Assembly: GCA_021521415.1 (NCBI GenBank)
Contig: JAIQDT010001133.1
Location: 248,001 to 312,000, forward strand
DNA: 64,000 nucleotides
DNA from: Bidens hawaiensis
Taxonomy: Eukaryota; Streptophyta; Magnoliopsida; Asterales; Asteraceae
Direction of reading: 5' to 3'
Positions 24,120 through 35,678 of this stretch are shown one piece after another. Every line of letters starts with the position of its first letter. Position 1 is the first letter of the stretch. A program made the translations under genes and the position numbers. Under the pieces are notes generated by a model. The model searched no databases. It was not told where the DNA came from and was given only the letters and a program-made list of their open reading frames with translations.

Positions 24120-25528
24120 AACAAGTTACCATTGTTATTTCGTGAAGATGATGCTTGGTTAACCGAAGAAATTGTGCCCGGTACCTAAAACATATAAATG
24201 AGAAAAATGTTAATACATAGAGATATGTAACCACAAAAAGAATAAACAATAGTTTATGAATATGAGTACCTTTATGTTCATATTGCTAAGAACCGAAGAC
24301 AAGTTTGCATTGGGAATATGTTCTTGAATGATGTTCAACATAACATTGACAACATTCATTAGTTGATTAATTGTTTGTGAATTTGTTGTAGAATCACCTT
24401 TACTTTTTGCGGTCGGCATCCTTCCAACTAATCGAATGTATCCCCTTTTCTCTGGGTCTTTAACTTTTGAGTAATCATCATTTGAAAAATCACCTAGATC
24501 TCCGGTAGTGCTTGTAGAGTCACTTGCAATAGCTTTTAATGATGCCTAAATAAAAAATAATAACGATAAATAATTATAAACACGGAAAACTTACCCTAAA
24601 AAGAATTTATTTTTCCAAGAATCAAATATGCAAGAGCATAATCATCATTAAAAGTTTAAATACACCCAAAGAAATCAGAGCCAATTTCATCTTGCCAATT
24701 TCACAAGAATGATTAATTAAAGACCAAGATATTCAGAAAATCAAGCATACAAGGAAAAAAATCAATCTTCAAATCAGGAAATATTTTGACATAAAAATCA
24801 TAAACCTAAACAGAAAAAAACATTAAAGGGCACACAAATGTTACTAAAAATCATATTTCAGTATACATATGCATACATACTATTCGAAATTGGATCAAAC
24901 ATCCAGGCATACAAACATGAGATTCTTCCAAAAAAATAATCATATTTTAAATATGGCCAGGTCAATAAAAATCTTGATAAAAGTGAAACTTTAGAAAAAT
25001 TTTCAAATTCAAGAACACATCACATCAAAATTCTACAACTTGATGTCCCAAATCAAACATAAGTAACTTGAATCATCAACAATTAAAATTTAAACATACC
25101 ACCTCATATTTTAGGAAGAATTCCAAAACCCATGAACAATTTACAAAAGAGTATAATAGACTATAAAAATCATTTATTTCCGAATGGATACATTACCACA
25201 ACTTCAGCGGCTTTCTTATCAACAATTGTTCCATCTTTATGAGTGTGAGTTTTTATATATAGTTCTCCTCGTGTTGGGTGTACTCCATTATTCTTTATAG
25301 CCTATAATTTATGTTTGATGTTTAGCAAGGGACAAGAAACAAAAAAGAAGACAGTAATTTAATTCAAAATAGCTAAAATAATACCTCTTCATGAGAAAAT
25401 CTAGCAAACGACTTTGTCCCGGTAACATGAGGCTCCTTCATATTTGACCGGCTCGATCTTTTAACTTCACATGTACTCTATGGTAAAGAGGAAATAAATA
25501 CATAATTAGGTTTCTTTCATATAGCTCC

Positions 25529-25570
<42 letters not shown>

Positions 25571-27217
25571 TTAGAGATTACCATTATACCCTTTCTTATT
25601 TAATTTTAAAATTTTATGTTTTAGAAAAACTAGTGATTCAAATTAGTTCAAAAACGACTCATGCACTCTCAAATAGTAAATCCATTACCCGAATAAAATT
25701 TCCTTACAAATTACCAGCAAATATTGCTTTCAGCACTGAATCTGATACATATTTATGTGTATCTATCTGTCTGTTGCTGAAACACTCAGTTTGTGTAATA
25801 ATAAAAAATTAAAACACAAATGTAAAGTGGTGATTAATTAAAAGGAAATTTTGGAAAAACTAGTGATTCAAATTAGTTTTTAGAGTTCTTAATGAAACTT
25901 TATGTTCTTAAGAAACACATCCTATATATATATATATATATATATTGTATAAGACATCAAAGTTATAGATCATTCTTACTTGAAATTCCGGAGTGAACCA
26001 ACGAGTAACAAGTTTTTTAAATTGAGTTGGATCTAGTCTATTGTCATTCTTAGTTTGTTGTGCCACAATTTCATCAACAGACCGGCTTGAATCATATGCG
26101 CGTCTTCAAGGAAAGTTCGTTCTCCATTTTTTCCCCATGCTATAAAAGATCCATTTCTTAATCTCTTCTGTTTCTTTCGGATGAATAACAAATTTGGACT
26201 ACAAATAAAAACTATACATATTAGTGTATACCTCTTACTTAATGAGTTACTACATATAAAGCTTGATAAAAGACTATACCTTAACGAGTGAATACATATC
26301 TTCTTTCTTTTGCTCGAAACCCTTCTCCAATCAGAATATTCTATCGATACATGATCGGACATCCTCACAAGTGTCCCAAGGTACTGAACAAGTTCGTTAC
26401 CTTCATCCCCCATGGGTTGTCCAAACTGGTTAAAGGTGACAACTATTCTTTGACCACTATTCATTTTCCATGTTTCAGCCTTTGGGGTATAACCGCTGAC
26501 ATTTTTGGGAGCACCTAAACAAGTTTTAATTAATAAAAAAATATGATACAACTTGACAAAAAGAACTGAACCGAATCAAGCGATAATTAAAATTTACTTC
26601 TATTTGTAACAATCGAATATTTGTTGGTCAAACTTAGGTACTACAGAGTCTATAGAATTAAACTTCTAAAAACCGTTTATATATCACATTTTCTTATATC
26701 TTTACCTAATATTTAACCACAGTTGTACATTTTCAAAATTTACTTTTATGAGAATTGTATTATTAATTAATACATTTTTTAATTTGTTGTAGAAATTTCA
26801 GTTCAATTCACATCAAAACAACTTTTGAAGATCATTTTTTTTCCTTTCAAAACATGAAAATCATTTAACTGCTATTAAGTTAGAAAATCATTTTTTTTTT
26901 CCTTTCAAAACATTTAAACTCACAATTTTGAACAGATGCGTGAAGAACATATTTTTTTTCTTTTTTTTTTCATAAAAACACACTCGGGACAACTCAACTA
27001 CAAAGCTTAAAACACACAGTAATTCACAAGATCAAGTAGCACGAGCATCACTAGGTTAGCCGATACCTTGTTCATTTGTAGACCGACATTCTTCAGAATC
27101 TGATTGATCACCTTGCATTTCATTGGGATGATCGCCTTGCACATTATCTACAACATTTTCTTCAATAGTCTCTTCCAAGTCGCTAGAAATTATATGTAGC
27201 CTCTTGCGTTTACCCAT
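24120..27217 (-). pseudogene. CACTA ORF1 / plant transposase (Ptta/En/Spm, Transposase_24), broken
   Basis: DNA-binding accessory protein of CACTA transposons. Readable exons, 5' to 3': 27067-27217 (start MGKRKRLHII), 26280-26514, 25980-26198, 25385-25477, 25197-25301, 24270-24545, and possibly 24120-24185. Family landmarks include RIVVTFNQFGQPMGDEGNEL, YLGTLVR, DWRRV, KSFARF, IKTHTHKDGTIVD and DPEKRGYIRLVGR. Exon 2 changes frame near 26305: DWRRV is in one frame but the expected EQKKEDMYSLVK continues in another. Exon 3 has a second frame change and stop between KKWRTNF (near 26120) and RRAYDSSRSV (near 26098). With these two lesions it is unlikely to give a full-length protein. Confidence 0.85.
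25538..25566. repeat. (TA)n microsatellite
   Basis: Perfect TA run within an intron of the ORF1 pseudogene. A second, shorter one lies at about 25924-25945. Confidence 0.9.
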
Positions 27218-27329
27218 ACTATCCATTCAAAAAAACATGTGATACAAATATCATTACTAGCATATTAATTATTAAACAGCATGTTGACCATATCTACACT
27301 TAACAAATTGATTCATTACAGCTTAATCA

Positions 27330-27665
27330 TAAACAAATCTCTATAAGCGATAACCTAACAGCTCAATCATACACAAATCTCTATAAACGATAACCTAACA
27401 GCTCAAACATACACAAATATCTATAAACAATAACCTAACAGCTCAGTCATAAACAAATCTCTATAAACGATAACCTAACAGCTCAGTCATACACAAATCT
27501 ATATAAACGATAACCTAATAGCACAAACATACACAAATATCTATAAACGATAACCTAACAGCTCAGCCATACACAAATCTATATAAACGATAACCTAACA
27601 GCTCAAACATACACAAATCTATATAAACGATAACCTAACAGCTCAAACATATGCAAATCTCAGTT
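27330..27665. repeat. 40-bp tandem array, 8-9 units
   Basis: Units of 40 bp built from ataacctaacagctcaaaca and tacacaaatctctataaacg, with minor variation. It sits just upstream of the ORF1 pseudogene start, in its promoter or 5' leader region, within the CACTA element. Confidence 0.93.
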
Positions 27666-28689
27666 ATACACAAATCGAACAGTCAGATCCGCAATTGAAA
27701 CAACAAATCGAGAAAATAAACGAATCGAACATTCAGAACCGGATTACCTAAAATGAAGAAAATCAGAAACGAAATCGATGAGCAATTACCTGAATAGCAA
27801 TTATACCAGAGGCTTAGAAATCAGAAACGAAATCGAGCTTTCGAAACCGTTGGACATGAAGAAAAGCTTACAACCGGAGGTTTATACTCTATTTTCTAAT
27901 CTTCTTTTGCAAATTTGAAAGGAATGATATTTATGTTATTGACCCCCATACTTCTCTATATTATCGTTGTTTTAAGGAGAGAAGAAAACAAATAGAGTGA
28001 AAGATAAAGACTTAATTAATTAACTATCATGTTTTCAAGTTAGTTATGTGTTAAAAGAATTTTCATAACCATATATTTGAAAGAAAATTAGCATAACAAT
28101 ATGATCATAAAATATGGTTAAGCAAGCCATATTTATATGTAGTCATAACATACAAGCATGACAACTAGTTAAAGGAGTTAAAGATGTATGCACGGTAAAA
28201 CATGTTTCAAGTTAGTAGAAAATAAAATATGGTTAAAAAAATAGCATAACACTTGAACAAAAATTGCAAAACTATGTTGAAATTGAACAATTTGAACAGA
28301 AAGTGCACAATTTGCATAAATTTTTATACTCCATCAACCACTACCATTAAAATCTCGTTGAACTCAAATAAATATGAACCAACATAAATCTAACACTTGA
28401 ACAAAAATTGCAAAACTACTAAAAATAAAAATTTCAAATCACGTTCATGCCTTAAGCCAATATGTTGTATTTGGAAACACACCAAATCACAGGAGTGGGA
28501 TTCTCTTATTCTCTTGCAAATCATTTTATACAGATTATTTTTTCATATCATTCATTTGTTATGGTTGAGAATATGTATATGATGATTCGATATATGTTAC
28601 CGCTGAGTACGACTATAAAAGCTAAATTAGTGCTGGTTATAATTTAGATTTTTGATTAAAACAATTTAGAAGGTTATGCATGAAAAATG

Positions 28690-29095
28690 CACAAGAGCTA
28701 AAGAGCTAAATTAGTGGCACAAGAGCTAAATGCCATTAAAAACGTGTGACACTATATTTTAGTGGCATACGCAAAGTGACACTAAAACCACAAATTAGTG
28801 GCATTAAAACTAAATGCCACTAAAAATGTGTTATAACCAAAGATGGCATACGCAAAATGCCATTAAAAACCTAAATTAGTGGCACAAGAGCTAAATGTCA
28901 TTAAAAACGTGTGACACTAGCTTTTTAGTGGCATACGCAAAGTGACACTAAAACCATCAATTAGTGGCACTAAAACTAGATGTCACTAAAAATGTGTTAT
29001 AACCAAAGATGGCATACGCAAAGTGCCATTAAAACCTAAATTAGGGGCACAAGACCTAAATGTCATTTAAAACGTGTACCACTAAATGGCCTTTT
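28690..29095. repeat. CACTA subterminal repeats, right end
   Basis: Repeated ttagtggca, gtggcatacgcaaagtg and gtcattaaaaacgtgt units, the inverted counterpart of the left-end array. A block of about 170 bp is repeated twice (from about 28693 and about 28869). Confidence 0.85.
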
Positions 29096-29188
29096 ATTTG
29101 TAGTGGTTACACGCTATTCATTTATACATTGGGACGCTCTAATAACGAAGCAAAATTAAATAGACAATAGCAAAAGCTACATGATGTG

Positions 29189-29691
29189 ACAATTGTCAAT
29201 TTTCAGTTTATAATTTATTGCATTGTAACCAGATTTCCCATTTAATAAAATTGTCGTATTATTTTTATTTCTTATTTTTGTTTTAATTTGAACTATCAAA
29301 TCAGTGCAACTAAAACCCCTACTTTATGTTGTACCAAATGCGATCATTCAACAAGAAACCAGGGGCCTAATTGGAAATCATCTAAACCTTTCTCCTCCTT
29401 TCTTTCTTCTTTCGCTTCGACATAGGTACCCCCCACCCCCCTCTTCGTTTTGATTATTGTGGCAATTATCAATTTTTGGTTTATAATTTATTGTATTGTA
29501 ACCGGATTTCGCATTTAATAAAATTGTCATATTATTTTTATTTTTTGTTTTTGTTTTAATTTGAACTATCAAATTTATGCAAATAACACCCCTACTTTAT
29601 GTTGTACAAAGTGTGATCATTCAACAAGAAACCAGGTACCTAATTGTAAATCATCTAAACCTTTCTCCTCCTTCCCCCCCCCCCCCCCCCA
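29189..29691. repeat. Imperfect direct duplication (~215 bp) with a C17 tract
   Basis: 29189-29400 and 29458-29674 share long runs such as tttaatttgaactatcaaat and cattcaacaagaaaccagg, with about one difference per ten bases. The second copy ends in a run of 17 C residues (29674-29690). No gene seen. Confidence 0.85.
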
Positions 29692-30189
29692 TTTTGATTG
29701 CGTAATAATAGCCAGAAATCACGAGATATGATATCATCAAATTGTTAAACTATTTAAAACATCATTTATCTTAAATTTTATCAGCTCATTGATTCAAATA
29801 TTTGACCTTATCAAATTAACTCATCATGGTTAGGCTATATATGCACGTCTATAACGCAATTAAACGAAACCGCACAATCCTCTCAGCAACGCTATCATAT
29901 CCCCCTAAGTTGATTTCATCTCTAAACCAGTTTAAGGTCAAGGTTGGCTTCGTGTTTTGGTCGAAACCCTAACCCATCTTTCATTATCAATTCGAATCTG
30001 TGACAGGTATTTGAATTATGGGTTTTGATCGGAATTTAACATGGATCAAAAGCCCTCAGTCAATTTCTATTGACAAAGGGCAATTGATCCTCATTTAGGA
30101 TTAAAATAAAGTTAGGGTTTTATCAAAGTTGGGGGTTTTCAACATGATTTGGTTATTAATTTGTGTTTCTGTCATGTAATCAAATTGAG

Positions 30190-30275
30190 AGGCTGGCCTG
30201 ATGGCCAGCGTATGTCTGTTAATGTCGTGAACCAGCCTGGGGCGCGGGTTTGAATCCCCCAGGCCCGGTTTTGAA
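30190..30275 (+). mobile_element. tRNA-derived (SINE-like) sequence, candidate
   Basis: An A-box-like tggcctgatgg near 30194 and a B-box-like ggtttgaatccc near 30247 are spaced about 50 bp apart, as in RNA polymerase III promoters of tRNAs and SINEs. The B box is followed by ccaggccc and then a T-rich tail. The T-stem pairs poorly, so an intact tRNA is unlikely. TSDs were not resolved. Confidence 0.45.
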
Positions 30276-30952
30276 TGTTATTTATTTATTTTTTCTTTTA
30301 AATGCTTTAAAAACTTGTTAATAATAATAACAATAATAATAATAATAATTTAACTAACAATATTTTTATTTTTTTTATTTATTAAAAACCCTATCGATCC
30401 CAAATCTATTATGTCATATTTTGTTACTTGTTTTTATTCGTTATATTATTTATATTGTTTATAAATATAATATAATTATAGGCAAAATAGTCGGAAATCT
30501 TCGCGGAACTAACCCACTCATTTAAATCTTTTTCTCGTAAGGATCTATATTTTAAGGTGAGTAATTCACACCTCTTTTTCCGTTTTATTTTGGGGTAACA
30601 TGCGTACCACAAATTACTTTATTTTGTATTAACGAGTCCTCAACCACAATTCTATTAATACGTGTATGTGTAATTGCTCGTTAATTGTTATATGCTTATT
30701 TGTCAAGGTGTTTGTTTATTGTTATGGTGAACCTCATCCTCATCCTCATTGGTATGATCATACACCCATCGTAGTAGCTTGACTTAGTGTCATGATGAAC
30801 GGATTTTATTTATTATTATTTCAATTAATTGTTGTAATTACCTCAACGGCATTGAATTGTTATTTAATATTGTATATACATAAAAAAAACTTGTGTTTTG
30901 CTCACCAACCGTTGTGTTGACAAAATATATACATTTTTACGCATATTGCGGG

Positions 30953-31450
30953 CTATGCAGTTAATGCTGTAAAAAATACGATAGCGCTCAAGGGATGCTA
31001 TTTAAGATATAGGTTATCGCAGTGGGATAGCGGTGAGAAAGCGGTAATTTTAATATCATGCATCATATATATATATATATATTAATAGTAATATCAACAG
31101 TAAAAAAACACAAAATTATCAATAACTGAAACATGATTCAGTCATAAGCAATGAAATCTTCCTCCGAGTCCACATCAACCAAGGAATGGTTGGTAGACGA
31201 AAAAGCGAGAACAAGAGTTTTCTAGGGTTTTGATCAAATTTGAAGTTTGAGCTATTTTGGTCTTTTTCTTAATTTAGCCCAAATATACCAACCTCGAAAA
31301 CCGGTGCTATGACCGATATCTAGGAATAAAAAATCGGTCAAATGGTGGCCAATAGCGCCGGTAATAGTGGTTCCGCTATTCTGGACCACTAACGGCACGC
31401 TATTTTGTAAAGGTTCGCTAACCGCTATCCCGCCGCTATTGACTGCATAG
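30953..31450. mobile_element. hAT-type short element (498 bp)
   Basis: Ends ctatgcagttaat and its inverse attgactgcatag. Flanks attgcggg (30945-30952) and gttgcagg (31451-31458) match at six of eight positions, consistent with a diverged 8-bp TSD. The interior has repeated gatagcgg/ccgctat motifs and no frame. Confidence 0.65.
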
Positions 31451-32442
31451 GTTGCAGGTACCTATATTGGATGAACAAAGTTGAAGCAAGTAGATGATAC
31501 CATTAGGATGTCAACGAATATTATCTTGAAATTTATTTGTTATCGTTTATTTGGATAATGTTTATTTAAATATTGTGATGTACTTTGGTTATTTTAAAAT
31601 TAAATAATTAGTTATTATCACTACACCATTGTTAGTATATTGTGAGCTACTGTACAATCAATTACGTCCCAGCATGTTGTTATAGGTTAGGGTGTGGCAC
31701 ATGATACACTACTAATTTGTTATGTGATGTTAAAAATATGTAATGGGAAAAAGAGTGGTTAAGCTGTTAGGTAAGAGACATTTAAAGCAATAAATATAAG
31801 TGGTTATGTAGTTCTCATAGTTTTTAAATAAAAACGGATTATGTATAGTACGGCTAAAAAGTTGTGACTTGTAACATCCCGAAATTTCTAAGGTAATATT
31901 AGTTATATTACTTATTATAGATGGAAAGTTTACTCGGGTTATCAGGAAATAAATAATATAATAGGAGTTGGTATGGGTCGGGCTAGTGTTGGGTAATGGA
32001 TGTGGGTTGTGGACTTGGGTTAATTGAGATGGGTTAAATGAGAATGGGATTTTAGGGATATAAATACCCCCAAAATCCCAAAATATCTCATTTCTCACCA
32101 ACTCCCCAACACACACTCCATACACACTCAAAACACACACATTCTAACCGATCAAGATTCGAAGCCGAGACCCGAGATTTGTTGATAGATCTGAGTTGGT
32201 AAGGTAAGAACTAATCCCGCAAAGCTAATATTACTGAAAATGGTTAGGATTTGACGGGTTAACCGGACCCGAAACCTTACTGCCCAAATCGGACCCCTAA
32301 AACGTCGATTTTAGGCCGATTTGATGGTTGGGGTTTGTAGGCGCTGATCATACGGTTCCGTGGGTACCAAAATCGAGTTACTTGGCTAAGAAACGAAGGA
32401 GTTATGGGCAAACAGATCTGCAGCGCGACAACTTCGCCTGCA

Positions 32443-32845
32443 AGATTAAGTTCGCCTGATGAACTTCGCCTTCAAGCGTAACTTCGCCTTCAAGCGTAAC
32501 TTCGCCTTCAAGCGTAACTTCGCCTAAGGATAACTTCGCCTACGGCCAAGTTCGCCTAAGGATAACTTCGCCTGAAGCCAAGTTCGCCTAAGGATAACTT
32601 CGCCTGAAGCCAAGTTCGCCTAAGGTTTAACTTCGCCTGAAGCCAAGTTCGCCTAAGGTTTAACTTCGCCTGAAGCCAAGTTCGCCTAAGGTTTAACTTC
32701 GCCTGAAGCCAAGTTCGCCTAAGGTTTAACTTCGCCTGAAGCCAAGTTCGCCTAAGGTTTAACTTCGCCTGAAGCCAAGTTCGCCTAAGGTTTAACTTCG
32801 CCTGAAGCCAAGTTCGCCTAAGGTTTAACTTCGCCTGAAGTGAGG
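32443..32845 (+). repeat. Minisatellite of ttcgcct motifs in the solo LTR
   Basis: First irregular aacttcgcctncaagcgt units, then about seven regular 36-bp units alternating aacttcgcctgaagcc and aagttcgcctaaggttt. Confidence 0.93.
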
Positions 32846-33526
32846 TTCGTTTAGAAAATAAATTAAAAACCTAATGGAAAATGTGTTAAGGCAGTTATCG
32901 AAAATAAAATTTTTCCAAGCTGACCTGGCAGCTCGACCCCAGCCAGGGGCTCTGCCCCTTGGACCCTGCTAGGGGCTGCCGCCCCTAGACCCCGCTGCCA
33001 GGGGCGCTGCCCCCGGACCCCCGTTCGTTGTGGGTCATATAAAGATAGAAATACATTATGAGAGGTGATAGTTAATTGATACGTGTAACTTGTTCAGTCA
33101 GCCGAGCCCAGTTAAGAGAAGGGATTTACAACTATCAGAAAAAGAAGCAGTATTCAGGTGAGTTTCTAGCCCCATTTATGTGTTATGTTTTCGGGGCTGT
33201 GTGCATACTCGATATGTTTGTTAATACGCTTATCCTAAGAGATAAGTGTATGCCTTATGTGAATGATATGATATATAGGAATGATTGCTTGATGGTACGT
33301 GAACGATCTTCGGATATTGCACGTACTGTCAGGTTGTAACACTATGTGTAAGGTAAGTATGATATGTATGTTTATGTGTATGAACATGATAGAGATAATA
33401 GAAGAAAGAAATGATAATGTATGGTTACGAAAAGGGTACCGAGCCCTACTAATACTCGAGGTATGATGTATGGTTGTATGGTGACGAAGAGGGAATCGAA
33501 CCCTTCTAATATTCGAAAACAAGGGA

Positions 33527-33966
33527 CCAGACCCTTATAATATCTGTGATGTTAGGGACCAGACCCTTATAATATCTGTGATGTTAGGGACCAGACCCTT
33601 ATAATATCTGTGATGTTAGGGACCAGACCCTTATAATATCTGTGATGTTAGGGACCAGACCCTTATAATATCTGTGACGTTAGGGACCAGACCCTTATAA
33701 TATCTGTGATGTTAGGGACCAGACCCTTATAATATCTGTGACGTTAGGGACCAGACCCTTATAATATCTGTGACGTTAGGGACCAGACCCTTATAATATC
33801 TGTGACGTTAGGGACCAGACCCTTATAATATCTGTGATGTTAGGGACCAGACCCTTATAATATCTGTGATGTTAGGGACCAGACCCTTATAATATCTGTG
33901 ATGTTAGGGACCAGACCCTTATAATATCTGTGATGTTAGGGACCAGACCCTTATAATATCTGTGAG
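33527..33966 (+). repeat. 32-bp minisatellite, about 14 units
   Basis: Unit made of ttagggaccagaccc and ttataatatctgtgatg, almost perfectly conserved; the main variant is gtgac for gtgat, in four units. Such homogeneity suggests recent expansion. Confidence 0.95.
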
Positions 33967-34509
33967 GTTATAGGGCGAAAGGCTCTTTAAAACGTATGAA
34001 TATATGAATGTATAGAAGTATGAAAGAATAAAAGTATGAATACATGAATGTATAGAAGTATGATAGAATAAAAGCCTGAATACATGAATGTATAGAAGTA
34101 TGAATGAATAAAAGTATGAATATATGAATGTATTAAAGTATGAAGGTAAGAAAGTATGAAATGCAAGAGTGTATTGTATGATTATGTGATTAACTAGAAC
34201 TCACTCAGCGTAGCTGACTTTTAGTATGCACGCAGGTGAGCTGATTATAGAGTTGAGCTGATTATAGAGTTAGCATGAGGATGGCACATGGCATGGATTG
34301 AACGGCTGGCATCTGAAGAAAGAAGTAAAGATGTTTTAAATATAAAGTTTTGGTGTTATGGTATCAAGGAAAAGATTTAATGTTTTGTAACAAATGATTG
34401 ACGTTTTATATTCCGCGAAAAGTTTTAATAAACTCTGATTTGAAGGACTGTGTTTATGAGTAAATCCGACGCTAAAGTAGGGTCACCGGGTTCGAGGCCT
34501 TACATGACT

Positions 34510-34907
34510 TGTGATATCAAATTACGAAACTCATTATATATTTACGGTCAAGTTAATAATTTATGTCGGCAAGAAAACTGGACACGAAACGATGGCTTCG
34601 GCACGCGCGTTTAGCTTCAACGGATGAGATCTTCTAGAATGTTAATGTTTAGCTATAAATAGGGATTTGTATGTCATGTTTGTGTGTGTGTTTTGTAAGG
34701 TGAAATCACCCACCCAAGGGGAGCTCATCTTGGGTGGGGTCGGTTCGTTTATCATATATTAAATCATTTTAAACCGGTTACAAGATCGTTCGTCATATAT
34801 TTTATCTTTATATTATTCATTCGGTCGTTTGATTTCACACACTCGTCTCACACGTTTATCAAGTGCAAATCTGTTCAGGCGTTAGATCCGGTCGTTTGCG
34901 ACCTACA
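34510..34907 (+). repeat. Copia-like 5' LTR (right part)
   Basis: Ends gcgacctaca and is followed, two bases later, by tggtatcagagc, the classic primer-binding site for initiator Met-tRNA (34910-34921). The left border is not resolved because of the solo LTR next to it. A TATA-like ctataaata lies near 34651. Confidence 0.7.
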
Positions 34908-34909
34908 TT

Positions 34910-34921
34910 TGGTATCAGAGC
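34910..34921 (+). promoter_or_regulatory. Primer-binding site (initiator Met-tRNA)
   Basis: tggtatcagagc is exactly complementary to the 3' end of plant initiator Met-tRNA, the usual primer of Ty1/copia elements. Confidence 0.88.
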
Positions 34922-35159
34922 GGGTCGAATCTTATGATTCAATTTTGCTCTTGATATTCGGGTTCTATTTCTGCGATTACCCAAACCGAGACGTTAAAGA
35001 CCAATTGAAGTTTGAAAATAAAGTTTGAAGATCTTAAAAATAAAGTTAGAAATAAAGTGGGAAATAAGCGTGTTTGAAGCTTCTCCTTGTAGATCCGGAT
35101 GTTCGGGATCTACAAGTGCCAGATTCGGGCGTTTCGGGAACTGTTCCGCCAGATCCGGT

Positions 35160-35317
35160 CCATTTTAATATGTTAATCTTTTATACCGGTTACGAGATCG
35201 TTTACCCTTTATATTATCTTTACATTATATGTTCGATTGTTTGTTTATACCGCACCCGTCTTGAGCACTTATCAAGAACAAAGCCGTTCGTTTTCGGATC
35301 CGGTTTCGGAACCTACA
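35160..35317 (+). repeat. Second, diverged LTR fragment of the copia-like element
   Basis: attttaatat, ataccggttacgagatcgtt, cttatcaag and ccggtttcggaacctaca correspond in order to the end of the LTR at 34750-34907. The interior between the two is only ~250 bp and has no pol domains, so the element is either a TRIM-like miniature or a deletion derivative. Confidence 0.65.
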
Positions 35318-35394
35318 TGTATTGAACTGTCCATCTGTCAATACAAAAGGCAGAAAACCATAAGAATTGAAAAACGCATTCACATAGTCTCGAC

Positions 35395-35678
35395 TAGAGA
35401 TAAGCTCGGTACCGTACAGGTACCCCGACCGGTGCTGGTACCGAAAATACCGATCCCAAAAATCACAAATTCTTGGTACCGGTACCGAAATATTCGGCTC
35501 GGTACCGGTACCGGGACGGTATCGGCATTGAAGGTAAAAATTAGGGAAATATCGGTACCGTACCAGTACGATACCGATCCCGAAACTCAAAACTTTGGTA
35601 TCGATTCGGTACCAACGGTACCAAATCAGTACCAATTTCGGTACCGGTACCAAACCGTACCAAATTTGTTCATCCCTA
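35395..35678. mobile_element. hAT MITE (284 bp) with perfect 8-bp TSD
   Basis: TSD gtctcgac at 35387-35394 and 35679-35686. Ends tagagataagc and, inverted, tagggatgaac. The interior is full of ggtaccgg palindromes. Frames on both strands (35225-35653, 35237-35725) are products of this symmetric sequence. Confidence 0.85.

Larger units (their letters stand above)
19910..29105 (-). mobile_element. CACTA (En/Spm) DNA transposon, 9.2 kb, both ends present
   Basis: The left end starts CACTACAACCAAAAAGCCAT and the right end, read inverted, starts CACTACAAATAAAAGGCCAT. The two match at 17 of 20 positions. The 3-bp TSD gtt lies at 19907-19909 and 29106-29108. CACTACAA ends with a 3-bp TSD define the superfamily. 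Subterminal arrays of short TTAGTGGCA-type motifs lie inside each end. An ORF1/TNPA-like gene (24120-27217, minus) is present but damaged. I found no DDE transposase (TNPD-like), so the element is probably non-autonomous. A 3-kb LTR is nested at 20502-23529. Confidence 0.92.
31870..34504 (+). mobile_element. Solo LTR (2635 bp) with two internal minisatellites
   Basis: Starts TGTAACATCCCG and ends AGGCCTTACA, with a perfect 5-bp TSD tgact at 31865-31869 and 34505-34509. A GC-rich block (32930-33025; gggctgccgcccctagac and similar) lies in the middle. No coding sequence. It resembles long plant Ty3/gypsy LTRs; family assignment is an inference. It appears to be inserted near or within an older copia-like LTR whose end is at 34907. 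Confidence 0.8.

Noticed and set aside
30194..30270. Functional tRNA gene
   Set aside because: A and B boxes are present, but the T-arm and acceptor pairing are poor, so it was kept only as a SINE-like candidate.
33525..33966. CRISPR array
   Set aside because: Units are contiguous 32-bp repeats without unique spacers and lie in a plant LTR, so this is a minisatellite.
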